From contig MZNV01001919.1 of assembly GCA_002081555.1 (NCBI GenBank), positions 1 through 21,361 of the forward strand: a stretch of 21,361 nucleotides of DNA, given 5' to 3'. This document shows positions 9,879 through 19,070 of the stretch, in pieces. The stretch is from Protostelium mycophagum (Eukaryota; Evosea; Variosea; Protosteliida; Protosteliaceae). A program made the position numbers and the translations under genes. Every line of letters starts with the position of its first letter. The first letter of the stretch is position 1. The notes beneath the pieces are model-generated. The model did no database searches. It had not been told where the DNA came from and was given only the letters and a program-made list of their open reading frames with translations.

Positions 9879-10736
9879 TCATGTTCTTGAGGAAGGGAGA
9901 GGTAAGTAGGGGGTCAGATTAGTGAGCAGCTGTTCGAATATAGAGGGTACACCTGGCAATACGCATAATTTGCCACCGAGTCTAACCACAGGAACCCACA
10001 ATTTCTCGCTCACAAAAATGATCTGTTGGTTTTAATATTTTATTTTTCAGTAAATATCTCTTGAAGATATAAACATTTTTATAAATGTATTTTTTAAGGA
10101 AATAACTACTCTGTACCTCTGCACCTTGAGGAAAAAGAGCCATTCTATACCTAGCCTTCTGTTGTTCTTCTGTCTGTACATTTGTCCTTCCCATTCTCAA
10201 GTTGATCTCCTTCATTCTGTTGATCGTCTCTTGGTCGTGTTCTACACCAACAGAGAACGCCTCCGCCAGAGACTCGTATGTTATGTCATCGTGTGTTGGT
10301 CCAATACCTTATCACCTCAGATTAAAATGAAGAGAGAAGATCTACCTCCGCTGGTGATGACTAGATCGTATTTGTCAGTCATACTCCTCGCTGCTCTGAT
10401 AATCTCGTCTCTATCATCTGGAATCACTTCTATCTTTTTCAACTCTATTCCTTTCTCGAGACAGTACGTGGCGAAATATTGAGAATTAGTATCGACGGTC
10501 TTCCCATTGAGAACCTATCTATCTGAACATGTTTTCACATAGGCAGGTCATTATACCTCATCTCCAATAATGAGACAACCTGCTGTCTTTATAAATCTGC
10601 CAGGTCCAAGAGGATTTGGTGGTATGGATGAGGGGGCTAAAGAGACTGCTGTTGTCGAATTTGATCTGATGTTTGTCTGGCAAGGTCTGATGTGTCTCAA
10701 TGTGCTCGTAAGCCGGATAGTTGTTCTGGTCAACAT
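9879..10736 (-). CDS. Stand-alone molybdopterin-binding (MPTb, CinA/FLAD1 N-terminal type) protein, probably mitochondrial
   Basis: Four exons, 10557-10736, 10346-10514, 10117-10307 and 9879-10022, give 227 aa. The MoCF_biosynth/MPTb fold is evident: LIIGDE then VLNGKTVDTNSQYF (substrate loop), an IPDDRDEI segment, ITSGG then IGPTHDDITYESLAEAF (the GGxGPTxDD signature), and VLPGVPSIFEQLL near the end. In animal FAD synthase (FLAD1) this domain precedes a PAPS-reductase-like FAD synthetase domain; here the stop at 9879-9881 leaves only MPTb, as in fungal YMR178W-type proteins. The domain in FLAD1 is linked to FAD hydrolysis; the activity of the stand-alone form is not established by this sequence. 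The first 40 residues are rich in Arg/Thr/Ser with no acidic residue (MLTRTTIRLTSTLRHIR), a good mitochondrial presequence. It is divergent from HGSNAT, with 91 bp between starts. Confidence 0.85.
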
Positions 10737-10827
10737 GATGATGCGTAAATGGTCAAAAATGAGTCAACCGGAAGTCACTTTTCAAAGGCGGTGTATGACG
10801 CACGTTGAGTTGCGCATTTCTTCTTCC
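10737..10827. promoter_or_regulatory. 91-bp bidirectional promoter / 5' UTR space
   Basis: Only 91 bp separate the start codons of the MPTb gene (minus) and the HGSNAT-like gene (plus), so both core promoters and both 5' UTRs must share this stretch or run into each other's first exon. It contains TTTCAAAGGCGG and ACGCACGTTGAGTTGCGC (CpG-containing, CACGTT E-box-like) but no TATA box that I can see. Confidence 0.5.
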
Positions 10828-12877
10828 ATGGATTCAAAGATAGTCACTGAGGACGAGGTACTTCCGCTGATTGTGGCTTCTTCTGATGGGAAGGTGGGAT
10901 ATACAATCAGGAGTTCAGCTGAATAATTTTGGGGTTTAGACTCTCAAAGAATCTTCGTCTTCACGGCTTGTTTCGCTTGATGTATTCCGGGGCATGACCA
11001 TATTTCTGATGAATCTTGTCAACAATGCAGAACCTTCTTATTGGATTGTTGAACATGCACCTTGGTAATCACTATTTTTCGTTTTGTTTTACTGTCACAT
11101 AAGTTGTCTAAATCATCCAGGAACGGGCTCACCCTGGCAGATTTTGTCATGCCATTTTTCCTCTTCATTGTTGGTTGTTCCATTGTGTTATCACATTCCA
11201 AATTGAGATCGAGACAAACAAAATGGCAGATTTTTCAAAAGAGCGGAATCAGGGCATTAAAGGTCAACTTTAATTCTTTTATGTTGAAAAAACAAAGTAT
11301 TTCCATCTTTCGATGAACATCATGATGCAGCCGCGGTGACACCACAAAACAAAAAATAAAAATAATCTTTGTCAACTCACGGAAGTCAGCTGATCGGTTT
11401 TGGTCTCGGTCTCTACGCCTTAGGAACTCTTCCAAATATAGATTTATACAATTATAGAATACCTGGTGTTCTTCAACGCATTGCCGTGGGTTACATCATC
11501 ACCGTCGCAGTGGAATTATTCGTTCCAAAATTTGGAATTGAAGAAGAGGTGAGGGAATGTAGCTGTTTACATTGGTTGACGCTCTGTTTTGTACAATTAT
11601 TGTGACGACAAGTGCCATGGCATTGTGAGAAAGTCAAAACTGGATATCAGCAGACAGACATATTCTTTGTAATTGGAGGAGTGAATAACTGGGTTTTAGG
11701 GTTTAGAGCAGGGTTACGTACCCCCACAGTCTGGGAGAATAGAGGCATTCGTCTACTCTTTATCACGCGGTCACCTCAAGGTGAATATACAATGACTCAA
11801 AATTCCAACATATCATGACACGTTGTAGATTGTGATGAGATATGCTCTGCAGTGGTTGTGTGGGATAATATTATTCTTATTATACTTATCTCTTGCTCTC
11901 GGTGTTTATGTACCAGGATGCGGGTAATTTTTAAAAAGGTGTCAAATATGTCATTGTGACATTTCCACAGAAGGGGAGATCTTTCTCCAGCTTGTAACGC
12001 ATTTGGATACATAGACACACAGATCTTCCGTGAACACCACCTGTACACTGGACCAACATGTCTACACAGTGTTCCCCCCTGCAGACATTTCGATCCCGAA
12101 GGATTTGTGAGTCTATTTATGTCATATTGAGATATCACATTGATAAGTGACAGCTTTCCACTGTCATGTCAGTGAACAGTGTGCTCATTGGATTATATTT
12201 CGGTTATGTATTGGTGCATTTTAACAGACCTAAAGATGTCGTTCTACAATGGGCCACACCCTCCACTTTATTCATGTTCATCGGTCTGCTCATTCACTTT
12301 TTTGGAGGTATATATATATTATGTTTCAATTTCATCTTTTTTGATTGTTTTCATTTTTCTGAATTTATTCAGGATTTCCTCTGAATAAGAATCTGTACTC
12401 ACCAAGCTTCTTATTTGTGATGGCTGGTGCCGCAGGGTACATCCTTACCATCTTTTATCTTGTTATCGATGTCTTTGGGTATCAGAAACCCTTCATGCCG
12501 TTTGTGTGGCTCGGATCAGTGAGTTTCCCTTCAACATCGAAATTCTCATTGCTTTCAATAATCAATGTAGAACGCGATCATCATATACGTACTGGATGAA
12601 GCCACACCTACGGTTCTACAATGGTTTTATTACAGAGACCCAGAGAATAACATAATCGACGCCCCAAAGAACTGGCTGAAGAGGGATGACCACCTTGGCC
12701 AACGGTAAGTCCTTCTTTTCGGAATCGCAGACTCCAAACACATGAAAAATAGCACTGCAGCATAAAGACTGAGGTTCCCGCAGGGGTGGACAATTATTCT
12801 GGGCGTTCAGTGACACGATCTTTTGGACATGCATCGCCGGGGTTTTATATTACAAAAAGATATTCTTCAAAGTGTAA
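10828..12877 (+). CDS. HGSNAT: HGSNAT-like heparan-alpha-glucosaminide N-acetyltransferase
   Basis: HGSNAT transfers acetyl from cytosolic acetyl-CoA across the lysosomal membrane to terminal glucosamine of heparan sulfate. Ten exons: 10828-10857, 10940-11064, 11121-11262, 11390-11548, 11829-11923, 11971-12106, 12154-12307, 12373-12518, 12571-12704, 12784-12877, 404 aa. Motifs: SRLVSLDVFRGMTIFLMNLV (first membrane helix), EHAPWNGLTLADFVMPFFLF with the His equivalent to the active-site His of human HGSNAT, YRIPGVLQRIAVGY, NAFGYIDTQIFREHHLYTGP, FDPEGF then LSTVMSVNSVLIGLYFG, and the terminal YYKKIFFKV. About ten to eleven hydrophobic helices are seen. The large lumenal N-terminal domain and signal peptide of the human enzyme are absent; the start is MDSKIVTEDE. 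Intron 4 (11549-11828, 280 nt) is unusually long here and could hide an exon. The acetyl acceptor could be another amino sugar. Confidence 0.9.
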
Positions 12878-12882
12878 ATAAA
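12877..12882 (+). terminator. AATAAA overlapping the HGSNAT-like stop codon
   Basis: The stop TAA is 12875-12877 and its last A begins AATAAA. With the convergent MFSD8 stop at 12900-12902, the HGSNAT transcript should end inside or beyond the last exon of that gene. Confidence 0.55.
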
Positions 12883-12899
12883 CCCAGTATTTATACTCT

Positions 12900-14823
12900 T
12901 TATACGATCGTTATTGTGCTTCTGCTCCTCACTCTTACCACGTACCACCCATATAGATATATACACACTGTCGATATCACGCACAAGCCCACAGATACAC
13001 CGTAGGCGATGTCCGTCCCGACAGCTTCTGTGAATGGTGGCATTAAAATTCTTCCCACCGATCCTGCTGATGTGATGTATCCCATCATAGCTCCCTATTC
13101 TATTCTCAAAAGTGTAAACTCGATATTCTGGTATCTCTTCGTACAATTTTTTTGAAGAAATCACGAGTGCACCACCAGCTCTTTCTGTCAAAATAACGTA
13201 GTGCGCAGTTGCATCAAGAATGGCAATGTGGCGCTCTGCACCACAACCATTTCAACCTTTTTGTTGTGTGATTTAATCAACAAAAAAATCACCTGAGGTT
13301 TTGAACCCAAGATCTTTGAGAAAGACGAGACGACCAAGGTCTGTACAACAGGTGATGCCACTGATAATATAGCAATGGACCCAAACCCAAATTGCCATAT
13401 CGAGATTGGATCTTGGCCGTATGAGATGAGTACCAAACTTCCCACAGCGATGATCACGTAGCCAATGTTTAATATCGTCTGTTCTTTTATCTTCTTACAC
13501 AGCGGGTCAAGAACGAAAAATATGACCAAGCCTATTTGTATTCAGCCCACGCGTTGTAGATGGCGAGATCGTGTATCTACAACGAAGACTTACCGATCAT
13601 TCCAAGAGCGAACAACATGATGGAGGTGTCTTTCGTCAAGTCCGGTTGAACTCCGGGGTCAGAGACATCCTCCAAGATATCTTGAAATGTTCTCGCGACG
13701 GTGGTTTCCAAGACAGAGAGTACACCCCTGCCCACTAAATTGAGCCCAATGAAAAGGGCCAAACCAAAATAGAACAATCTCATCTCGTTATCTGTGATGA
13801 CGTCATCAATTAGATCACGTGTCAGATCTGCACCTTTGACACCTTTAACACCAGCCACTTCTTCCTCCTTATTCTTTGTGTTTGGTATGAAGAAATAGAC
13901 AGCAGGAAGCATCACTGCGTTACAAAAGAATAAAACAAAGCCCGGAGTTGTGAATTGGTTAACAGGAAGTAACCCAACATTGAAATTGATCTTTGCAAAG
14001 AATGCTCCAAACCCTGAAAAGTCTCAGAAAATTCTCCGAATATTCGAGAAATTTTCTGTGAAAATTCTGACCTGGCACGAGGGCGAAACCGATGTACTGA
14101 ACGGCTGTAGAGTAAGACACCCACTTTGTCCTCTCTTCCTTTGTAGTTCTTTCTGCCACAAAGGCTCTCACGATACTGAGCGTTCCTGGAATATCATCAG
14201 AGAAGGCTTTGTAATCTGCTCAACCCACCCGTAGAAAATCCAGTCAGAATTCTAGCTAAGAGAAGGACCCAGATGGACATGGATATGGAGGCGAGGACAT
14301 ATAAACCGTTGCCAACAAGAGATAAAAGTAGGGCGAATTGAAGTGTCCATTGAATGCCAAAACGATTGTACCTTTGTCCGATTAGCTGATTCGTATTTCC
14401 TTGCATGTTAAAAAGATGAGAACACATCATTCCGAGGACAGTCGAACCTATCAGTCTCCCAACACTGTAGGCACCAATCAATATTCCAAACCAACGGCTC
14501 TCGTCTGTCAACTGCATGTAGTTGGCTCCTGTTCATGTGACGTCATTTTCAAGACTCACATAATCCACGTATAAGTTCAGAGAAGGCATGACCATGCCAC
14601 GTGATGACTCTGCAAAGAAGAGCACAGTTAATATGACCAACATCTCTACGTAGAAGCCCCATGTTGAAGTTTCTGCTTGTTTCTGCTTTGGACTTTCTTC
14701 TTGTAGAAGTGGCTCATTAATCTCTTGTACTCTAATCTTCTCTTCTTCTGGCGAAACGTTTTCGAAGCTTCTTAAAGATGTCTCAGATACTCGAGGACTG
14801 TCGAAGTCTCCTGGAGATTGCAT
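12900..14823 (-). CDS. MFSD8: MFSD8/CLN7-like major facilitator transporter
   Basis: Six exons, 14560-14823, 14229-14511, 14072-14185, 13594-14013, 13293-13531 and 12900-13094, give 504 aa (human MFSD8 518). Human MFSD8 (CLN7) is a lysosomal membrane protein linked to chloride conductance and neuronal ceroid lipofuscinosis. The cytosolic N-terminus carries NEPLLQEE, resembling the EPLL sorting motif of human MFSD8. Helix-containing segments: WGFYVEMLVILTVLFFAESS, WFGILIGAYSVGRLIGSTVL (the MFS loop 2-3 region), VLLLARILTGFSTG then TLSIVRAFVAERT, TAVQYIGFALVPG, a charged central loop, FYFGLALFIGLNLVGRGVL, and the last exon GAMMGYITSAGSVGRILMPP, which corresponds to the conserved YMGWLTASGSGARILGP of MFSD8. 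Twelve helices are expected. The last intron (13095-13292, 198 nt) has an open frame but fits no part of the family. It converges on HGSNAT with 22 bp between stops. Confidence 0.82.
14014..14071 (-). repeat. Near-palindromic hairpin filling an MFSD8 intron
   Basis: This intron of 58 nt contains a 34-bp near-perfect palindrome at 14025-14058: CAGAAAATT ... CGAATATTCG ... AATTTTCTG, with only three mismatched position pairs between arms and centre. The stem would bring the donor GTCAG and acceptor TTCAG close together. AAAATTCT also recurs as a direct repeat at 14028-14035 and 14061-14068. Confidence 0.8.
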
Positions 14824-15225
14824 GTGTCACTGTCGTGTGATGGGTTGAACGTAACGTTATCTTTCTTGCTCTTTGTCTTCTTTGAAGATTTCAGGACTTT
14901 CCTCGGAATAAAAAATCGGCAACTTCTAACATGATTGTGTGCAAACACAGAAGCTCTTTCCGGTCCTTACCGTGACTCCCTCCTCAATCGTGAAGCAAAT
15001 CAGTGGTGGACTACCAAGGATTGTGGTCGAACTTCTGGAGAAGTTGTCCTCGCCTTCTCAGAGAGAAGGAATTCCACATTATGGCTCTTTGTAGGTGTTA
15101 GCTCTGTTTCCATTCCAGGGGTCGCATCGTTCTTTGTTGTCCTGATCTCCTCTTGAATGTACAAGCAAGTTGTAGTGTTGACGTAAGCTTGCCCTGCCCC
15201 GAAAATAAGTCAACAAGAAGGCGGC
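14824..15225. promoter_or_regulatory. Divergent intergenic region MFSD8-like / SLC15-like
   Basis: The 402 bp between divergent start codons form the widest clear promoter gap among the assigned genes. A plus-strand open stretch at 14935-15156 shows no family match and no splice support. GACGTAAGCTT at 15180-15190 includes a GTAAGC donor-like sequence that could start a 5' UTR intron for the transporter, but no clear acceptor precedes its ATG. TGACACATG and ACAGTGACACATG flank the MFSD8 ATG. Confidence 0.4.
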
Positions 15226-17699
15226 ATGTCACAAGAGGATGATGATCCGCGACACTCTATCCCATTAGACTTGCCTCCTCATGGCGACATCGAAATGAAT
15301 GATGGGACGATCAAAGGGCGGACTGTTTTCGGTTATCCCATATCCATCATGTTCATCTTTGCCAATGAATTCTGTGAGAGGTGATCAACTTCAACATGAT
15401 GATCTCATTTCACGTCTCAGAGTGATGATCGTATAAATCAGGTTCTCCTTTTACGGTATGAAGGCGGTGTTGTGGCTCTATCTATACGATTATCTGCAGT
15501 TTACGAGTAACGAGGCCACTTCTTTATACCACACCTTTGTCTTTTTTTCATATGCAACACCACTGTTAGGTGGCGTCCTCGCCGATTCTTACTTAGGTAT
15601 TGCTTCTTTGAATGGTGTTGATCACCTGATCATTTCAGGGAAATACAAGACGATCCTCTATCTATCTTTCGTCTATGTCGCTGGACAAATCATCTTGACT
15701 GTGACGGTAATTTTGTTTCGTTTTTATTTCTCATCTTAAATCAACGCAGTCCATTCCTAAATTAACTGGTGATCCACCACATGCCTGGTGAGTCATGATA
15801 TTTTATTGTCTTTTCTGATGTGGTAAGGGGAGCCTTTCTTGGTTTATTTCTGATCGCTGTTGGTACGGGCGGCATCAAACCTTGTGAGTTTTTATTCAAC
15901 AAACATATAATTTTAATATTGACACAGGCGTTTCTAGTTTTGGTGGTGATCAAATACCAGCAGAAAGGGTAAATGTTATTTTTTCTGGGTGTCTTGAACA
16001 TTTTTAATTTGATCAGGTGGATTTATTGTCGTCCTTTTTCTCCATATTTTATATTTGCATCAACTCTGGGAGTTTTATTTCTACAACGATAACCCCCATA
16101 TTCAGAGTAAATGTCGGCAAGTATTCATCCCATCTATTTTTATTTTTGGAATCATTTTTAAAGTAAAGAAATGAGAATGCCTGTGGCTGTAGTTTTTGTG
16201 TACTGACGGTGATAGGTTTCTGGCTGGCTTTCCTCGTCCCGACAGCACTTTTGGCTGCTGCGATTGCAGTATTTTGGAGTGGACAGAATATGTACAAGAA
16301 GGTGAGATATCAGACCTCTTTTCCCGCGCTTTTTTATGTTGTGCTCTGTTGGATGTATCGAATATGACAAGTACCAAGATATCGTAATGACACGCACAGA
16401 ACCCACCTGGTGAAAATATGGTGGTCATATTTGCCAAAGTGATGAAGGTGATCATTATAGAAGTATATTTAAATTTATATATTAAAGGTTGGAATAAGAG
16501 AGAGGTTCAGAAGCCGTCAGAGCCGTTATAAAGACTGGTTGGACCCAGCAGGTGAAATTTCGGAGAAATCTCTTGAAAGATGACGTCATGATAGAGAAGA
16601 AATACGGAAGGAGGATAGTCAATGATGTGAGATCGGTATTACGTATTATGTCTGTATTTGTGTAAGTAAAATGAATCTCCTCCATTCTTTCTGGCGCTGT
16701 CATTATTCGTAATGTGCATCAAAGTTACGTAAATTGAATGAAAGAAGATGTAGTGTACAATAGTTAATAAAAACCACAAAAGAATGCTCATCAAAACACC
16801 ATCACCAACACGAGGATTCTAAAACATCTCAGACCTCTCCCCTGTTATTGGGCTCTCTTCGACCAGACGAGCTCCAGATGGATCGAGCAAGCGAATTCCA
16901 TGAACGGGGTGGTATTCGGGGTGACTATACAACCAGACCAGATACCCACCCTAAACCCACTCTTCATCCTTCTCTTCGTCCCGTTATTCGATCGAGTGAT
17001 ATATCCGTGGTGTAGAAATCGAGGAGTAAGGGGTTTATATCGTTGTGTGTGTGTGATGGATGTAGTATAACGTGTTACCACTGAGGAGGATGGTATATGG
17101 TATGATTCTTACCGCGATCACCTTTGTCATTGCGGGATTCTTGCAGATCACAATAGAGAGTGGTGATGAAGATTCGAAAGTCTCCATGATGTGGCAGGTA
17201 CATAATTATGGCTATAAATAGATGTTGATGTGTACAGCTACTTCAATATGTCATATTGACGTCAGGAGAAGTGTTGGTGTCTATATCCTCATTAGAGTTC
17301 GCATATTCACAAGCGCCTTCCACAATGAAGAGGTGAGCTCCTCCTTCTTTTCTTCGTGATGTGGTTGTCAAAATATTCCAGTACTCAGAAGATAATGGAC
17401 GAACTGATTGTTCCAGTGTGGTGATGTCCATCTTACTTCTGAGCACTGCCTTGGGTAACATCTTTGTTGCTCTTGTGGCAGAGTTCCTTCCCTTCAGTCT
17501 TCGTACAGAATTCTTTTTCTATGCTGTGTTGATGGCCTTGTTCACCGTCATTTTCATGTTGATCACCCGAAACTACAAATATGTGGAGCCTTCCATCGGC
17601 TCACCAGTGTTGGAAGAGGAAAGTGCAGATGGAACACCAGATGCCACCATTGAGGGGTCCTCATTATTAAGAGTCAACCAAAATGAAGAGAACAAATAA
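15226..17699 (+). CDS. SLC15/POT family proton-coupled oligopeptide transporter (short form)
   Basis: Fifteen exons: 15226-15380, 15442-15596, 15639-15706, 15750-15787, 15828-15883, 15928-15968, 16017-16120, 16169-16301, 16400-16447, 16488-16551, 16595-16661, 16833-17025, 17066-17197, 17238-17332, 17417-17699; 1632 nt, 543 aa. POT proteins import di- and tripeptides with protons. Diagnostic motifs: ANEFCERFSFYGMKAVL (the ExxERFxYYG proton-coupling motif), GTGGIKP then CVSSFGGDQI (PTR2 signature), NPPGEN loop, PLPCYWALFDQTSSRWIEQA, IQPDQIPTLNPL, LRRMVYGMILTAITFVIAGF, and SLEFAYSQAPSTMKS. It is closest to animal PEPT1/PEPT2 (SLC15A1/2) by motif, but ITIESGDEDSKVSMMWQ passes directly into the next helix, so the roughly 200-residue extracellular domain of vertebrate PEPTs is missing. 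The C-tail is acidic. Intron 8 (16302-16399) and intron 11 (16662-16832) are longer than average. All phases agree. Confidence 0.93.
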
Positions 17700-17700
17700 A
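17695..17700 (+). terminator. AATAAA overlapping the SLC15-like stop codon
   Basis: The stop TAA (17697-17699) lies inside AATAAA. The ARMC1 start codon is only 85 bp downstream, leaving little room for a longer 3' UTR. Confidence 0.55.
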
Positions 17701-17708
17701 CGCGAAAA

Positions 17709-17719
17709 TTTGGCGGGAA
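17709..17719 (+). promoter_or_regulatory. E2F-like site TTTGGCGGGAA upstream of ARMC1
   Basis: TTTGGCGGGAA lies 66 bp upstream of the ARMC1 ATG in an 85-bp spacer, preceded by CGCGAAAA. It matches the element in the SPICE1/LRR-SAM promoter at 5234-5244 over eleven bases. Confidence 0.45.
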
Positions 17720-17784
17720 GTTTCAAATTTTAACGGAATTCTGACCAGAAATCACCTCCACATCGAGGAGAAGAGCCGCATAAA

Positions 17785-19070
17785 ATGTCCACGGAGATCA
17801 GAAACGTCGTCGTCCAGTTGAAGAAGTTGGCCGCCGACCCTTCTAACCGTGCTTATATTGTCCAAGACAAGACATGCTTTATCGGTGTAGTCAACTTTTT
17901 GGAGGAGTCCGATCCAGAGATCGTTCAAAACGCTTTGGAATGCCTCCACTCTTTAACTCTTTTGCCTGAAAATCGATCATTTATGGTTCAATATGCCCCA
18001 ACCCTCCTTCCTTCTTTAAAAAAGTGAGATCTCTCTTTTGTTGCTCATATGAACTGCATAACCTCTCATTTACGATGACCTTCTCACAATAACAGGATGA
18101 TGCTCGATTACTCTTTGGAACACCGTTCAAAACAGCTCGCTGGAAACACCTACGTGAACCTCCAAAATCATCAAGAACCATCTCCCACAGCACCAGTTCC
18201 CAATGTGACTTCCTCACCCGTCATATCTTCGATACCTTCATCCTCTATAAATCCGATCCCTGTGACCCCAGTGAAAACGGCAGCAGGCAGTGCTGTTCCA
18301 TTTCGTGATTCCACTAATTTAGGCGGGAACTCCGGGGTTAAGACACCAAGAAAGCCTCAAGGAGGTCCTGCCGTCTCATTCTTCTCAGAAAAGGTATTCT
18401 ATATAATTACTTGTCGTTGCGAAGGCTGCGACCTTGTCGCGACGATGCATGTATCCATTACATAAATACATCAACAAAAGAGGACAGTTTAACTATACAA
18501 GTTGTATATAAAAAGAACACCCACTTCTCACAACAACTGAAAAGGACAGATCGCCGCAGGGCCACCAGCCAGAACACTGACCATATTTGTCAAAGGTCTG
18601 GACAGCAGCAACAAGCCACAGATTGACGAACAACTCTTGGCCCTCTCTGGTGTGATCTCTTTTATCGTGGACATACAGAGAAAGAGGGTCACCATCAGGA
18701 CTACACGCACAGAAGATGAAGTCATGGCGTGTTTGAAAGAATCCAGACTGAAATGTACCGTCGTTCCCGCCAATTTAGAAGGTGAATGTACGAGAAGATT
18801 CGGTGAAATTTCTGATGAATTCCAGGGGATCCTGCAGAGGATCAAGAGAATGACCCGGGGTATTTATCCGAACCAGAGGCCGAAAACGGGACCGGCTGGT
18901 TTTCGAGCTTAGTCAGCTGGGGATCTACAACGGTCGATGAGAGGAAAGAAACACAGCGCAGAAATGAACAGAAGAAGACATACATGTCGAGCAGGTTTGT
19001 TTTCAACGATCAAATAATACGATATATTGGGTTTGATTCCCCACACCACGGTAAAAATCTCGGTAATTAA
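17785..19070 (+). CDS. ARMC1: ARMC1, armadillo repeat-containing protein 1
   Basis: Human ARMC1 is found at the mitochondrial outer membrane with DNAJC11 and the MICOS/MIB complex and affects mitochondrial distribution. Four exons, 17785-18023, 18096-18393, 18550-18781 and 18826-19070, give about 337 aa (human 282). Residues 1-80 form the armadillo-like start (VVQLKKLAADPSNRAYIVQD; NALECLHSLTLLPENR). A Ser/Pro/Thr-rich linker in exon 2 (about 115-170) is longer than in human. Exon 3 matches the second, HMA-like ferredoxin-fold domain: RTLTIFVKGLDSSNK, LSGVISFIVDIQRKRVTIR. Exon 4 gives DPGYLSEPEAENGTGWFSSL, aligning with the human C-terminal PDYLPEDES...GGASWLS segment. Intron 3 uses a GTGAATG donor and is 44 nt; without it the frame loses this tail. 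The final 26 residues after SSR do not match the family, so an extra intron at the GTTTGT (18995) is possible. Confidence 0.88.

Noticed and set aside
11612-11818. Plus-strand open frame inside HGSNAT intron 4
   Set aside because: It does not align with any HGSNAT segment, and exons 4 and 5 already join in phase; kept only as a possible hidden exon.
13095-13292. Open minus-strand frame in the last MFSD8 intron
   Set aside because: The frame differs from the transporter frame and the residues are not membrane-like; SKPQ joins directly to GAMMGY as in MFSD8.
14935-15156. Plus-strand open frame in the MFSD8/SLC15 intergenic gap
   Set aside because: No family motifs and no splice or promoter context; length is compatible with chance.
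17043-17054. (TG)n microsatellite
   Set aside because: Only about six repeat units, inside an SLC15 intron; no sign of function.
18803-18825. A 23-nt intron (GTGAAATTTC...CCAG) in ARMC1
   Set aside because: The upstream GTGAATG donor gives a 44-nt intron in the same phase, matching the usual intron size here.
19029-19053. GGTTTGATTCC, like a tRNA B box
   Set aside because: No A box or acceptor stem lies at the right distance upstream, and it falls inside the ARMC1 3' coding frame.
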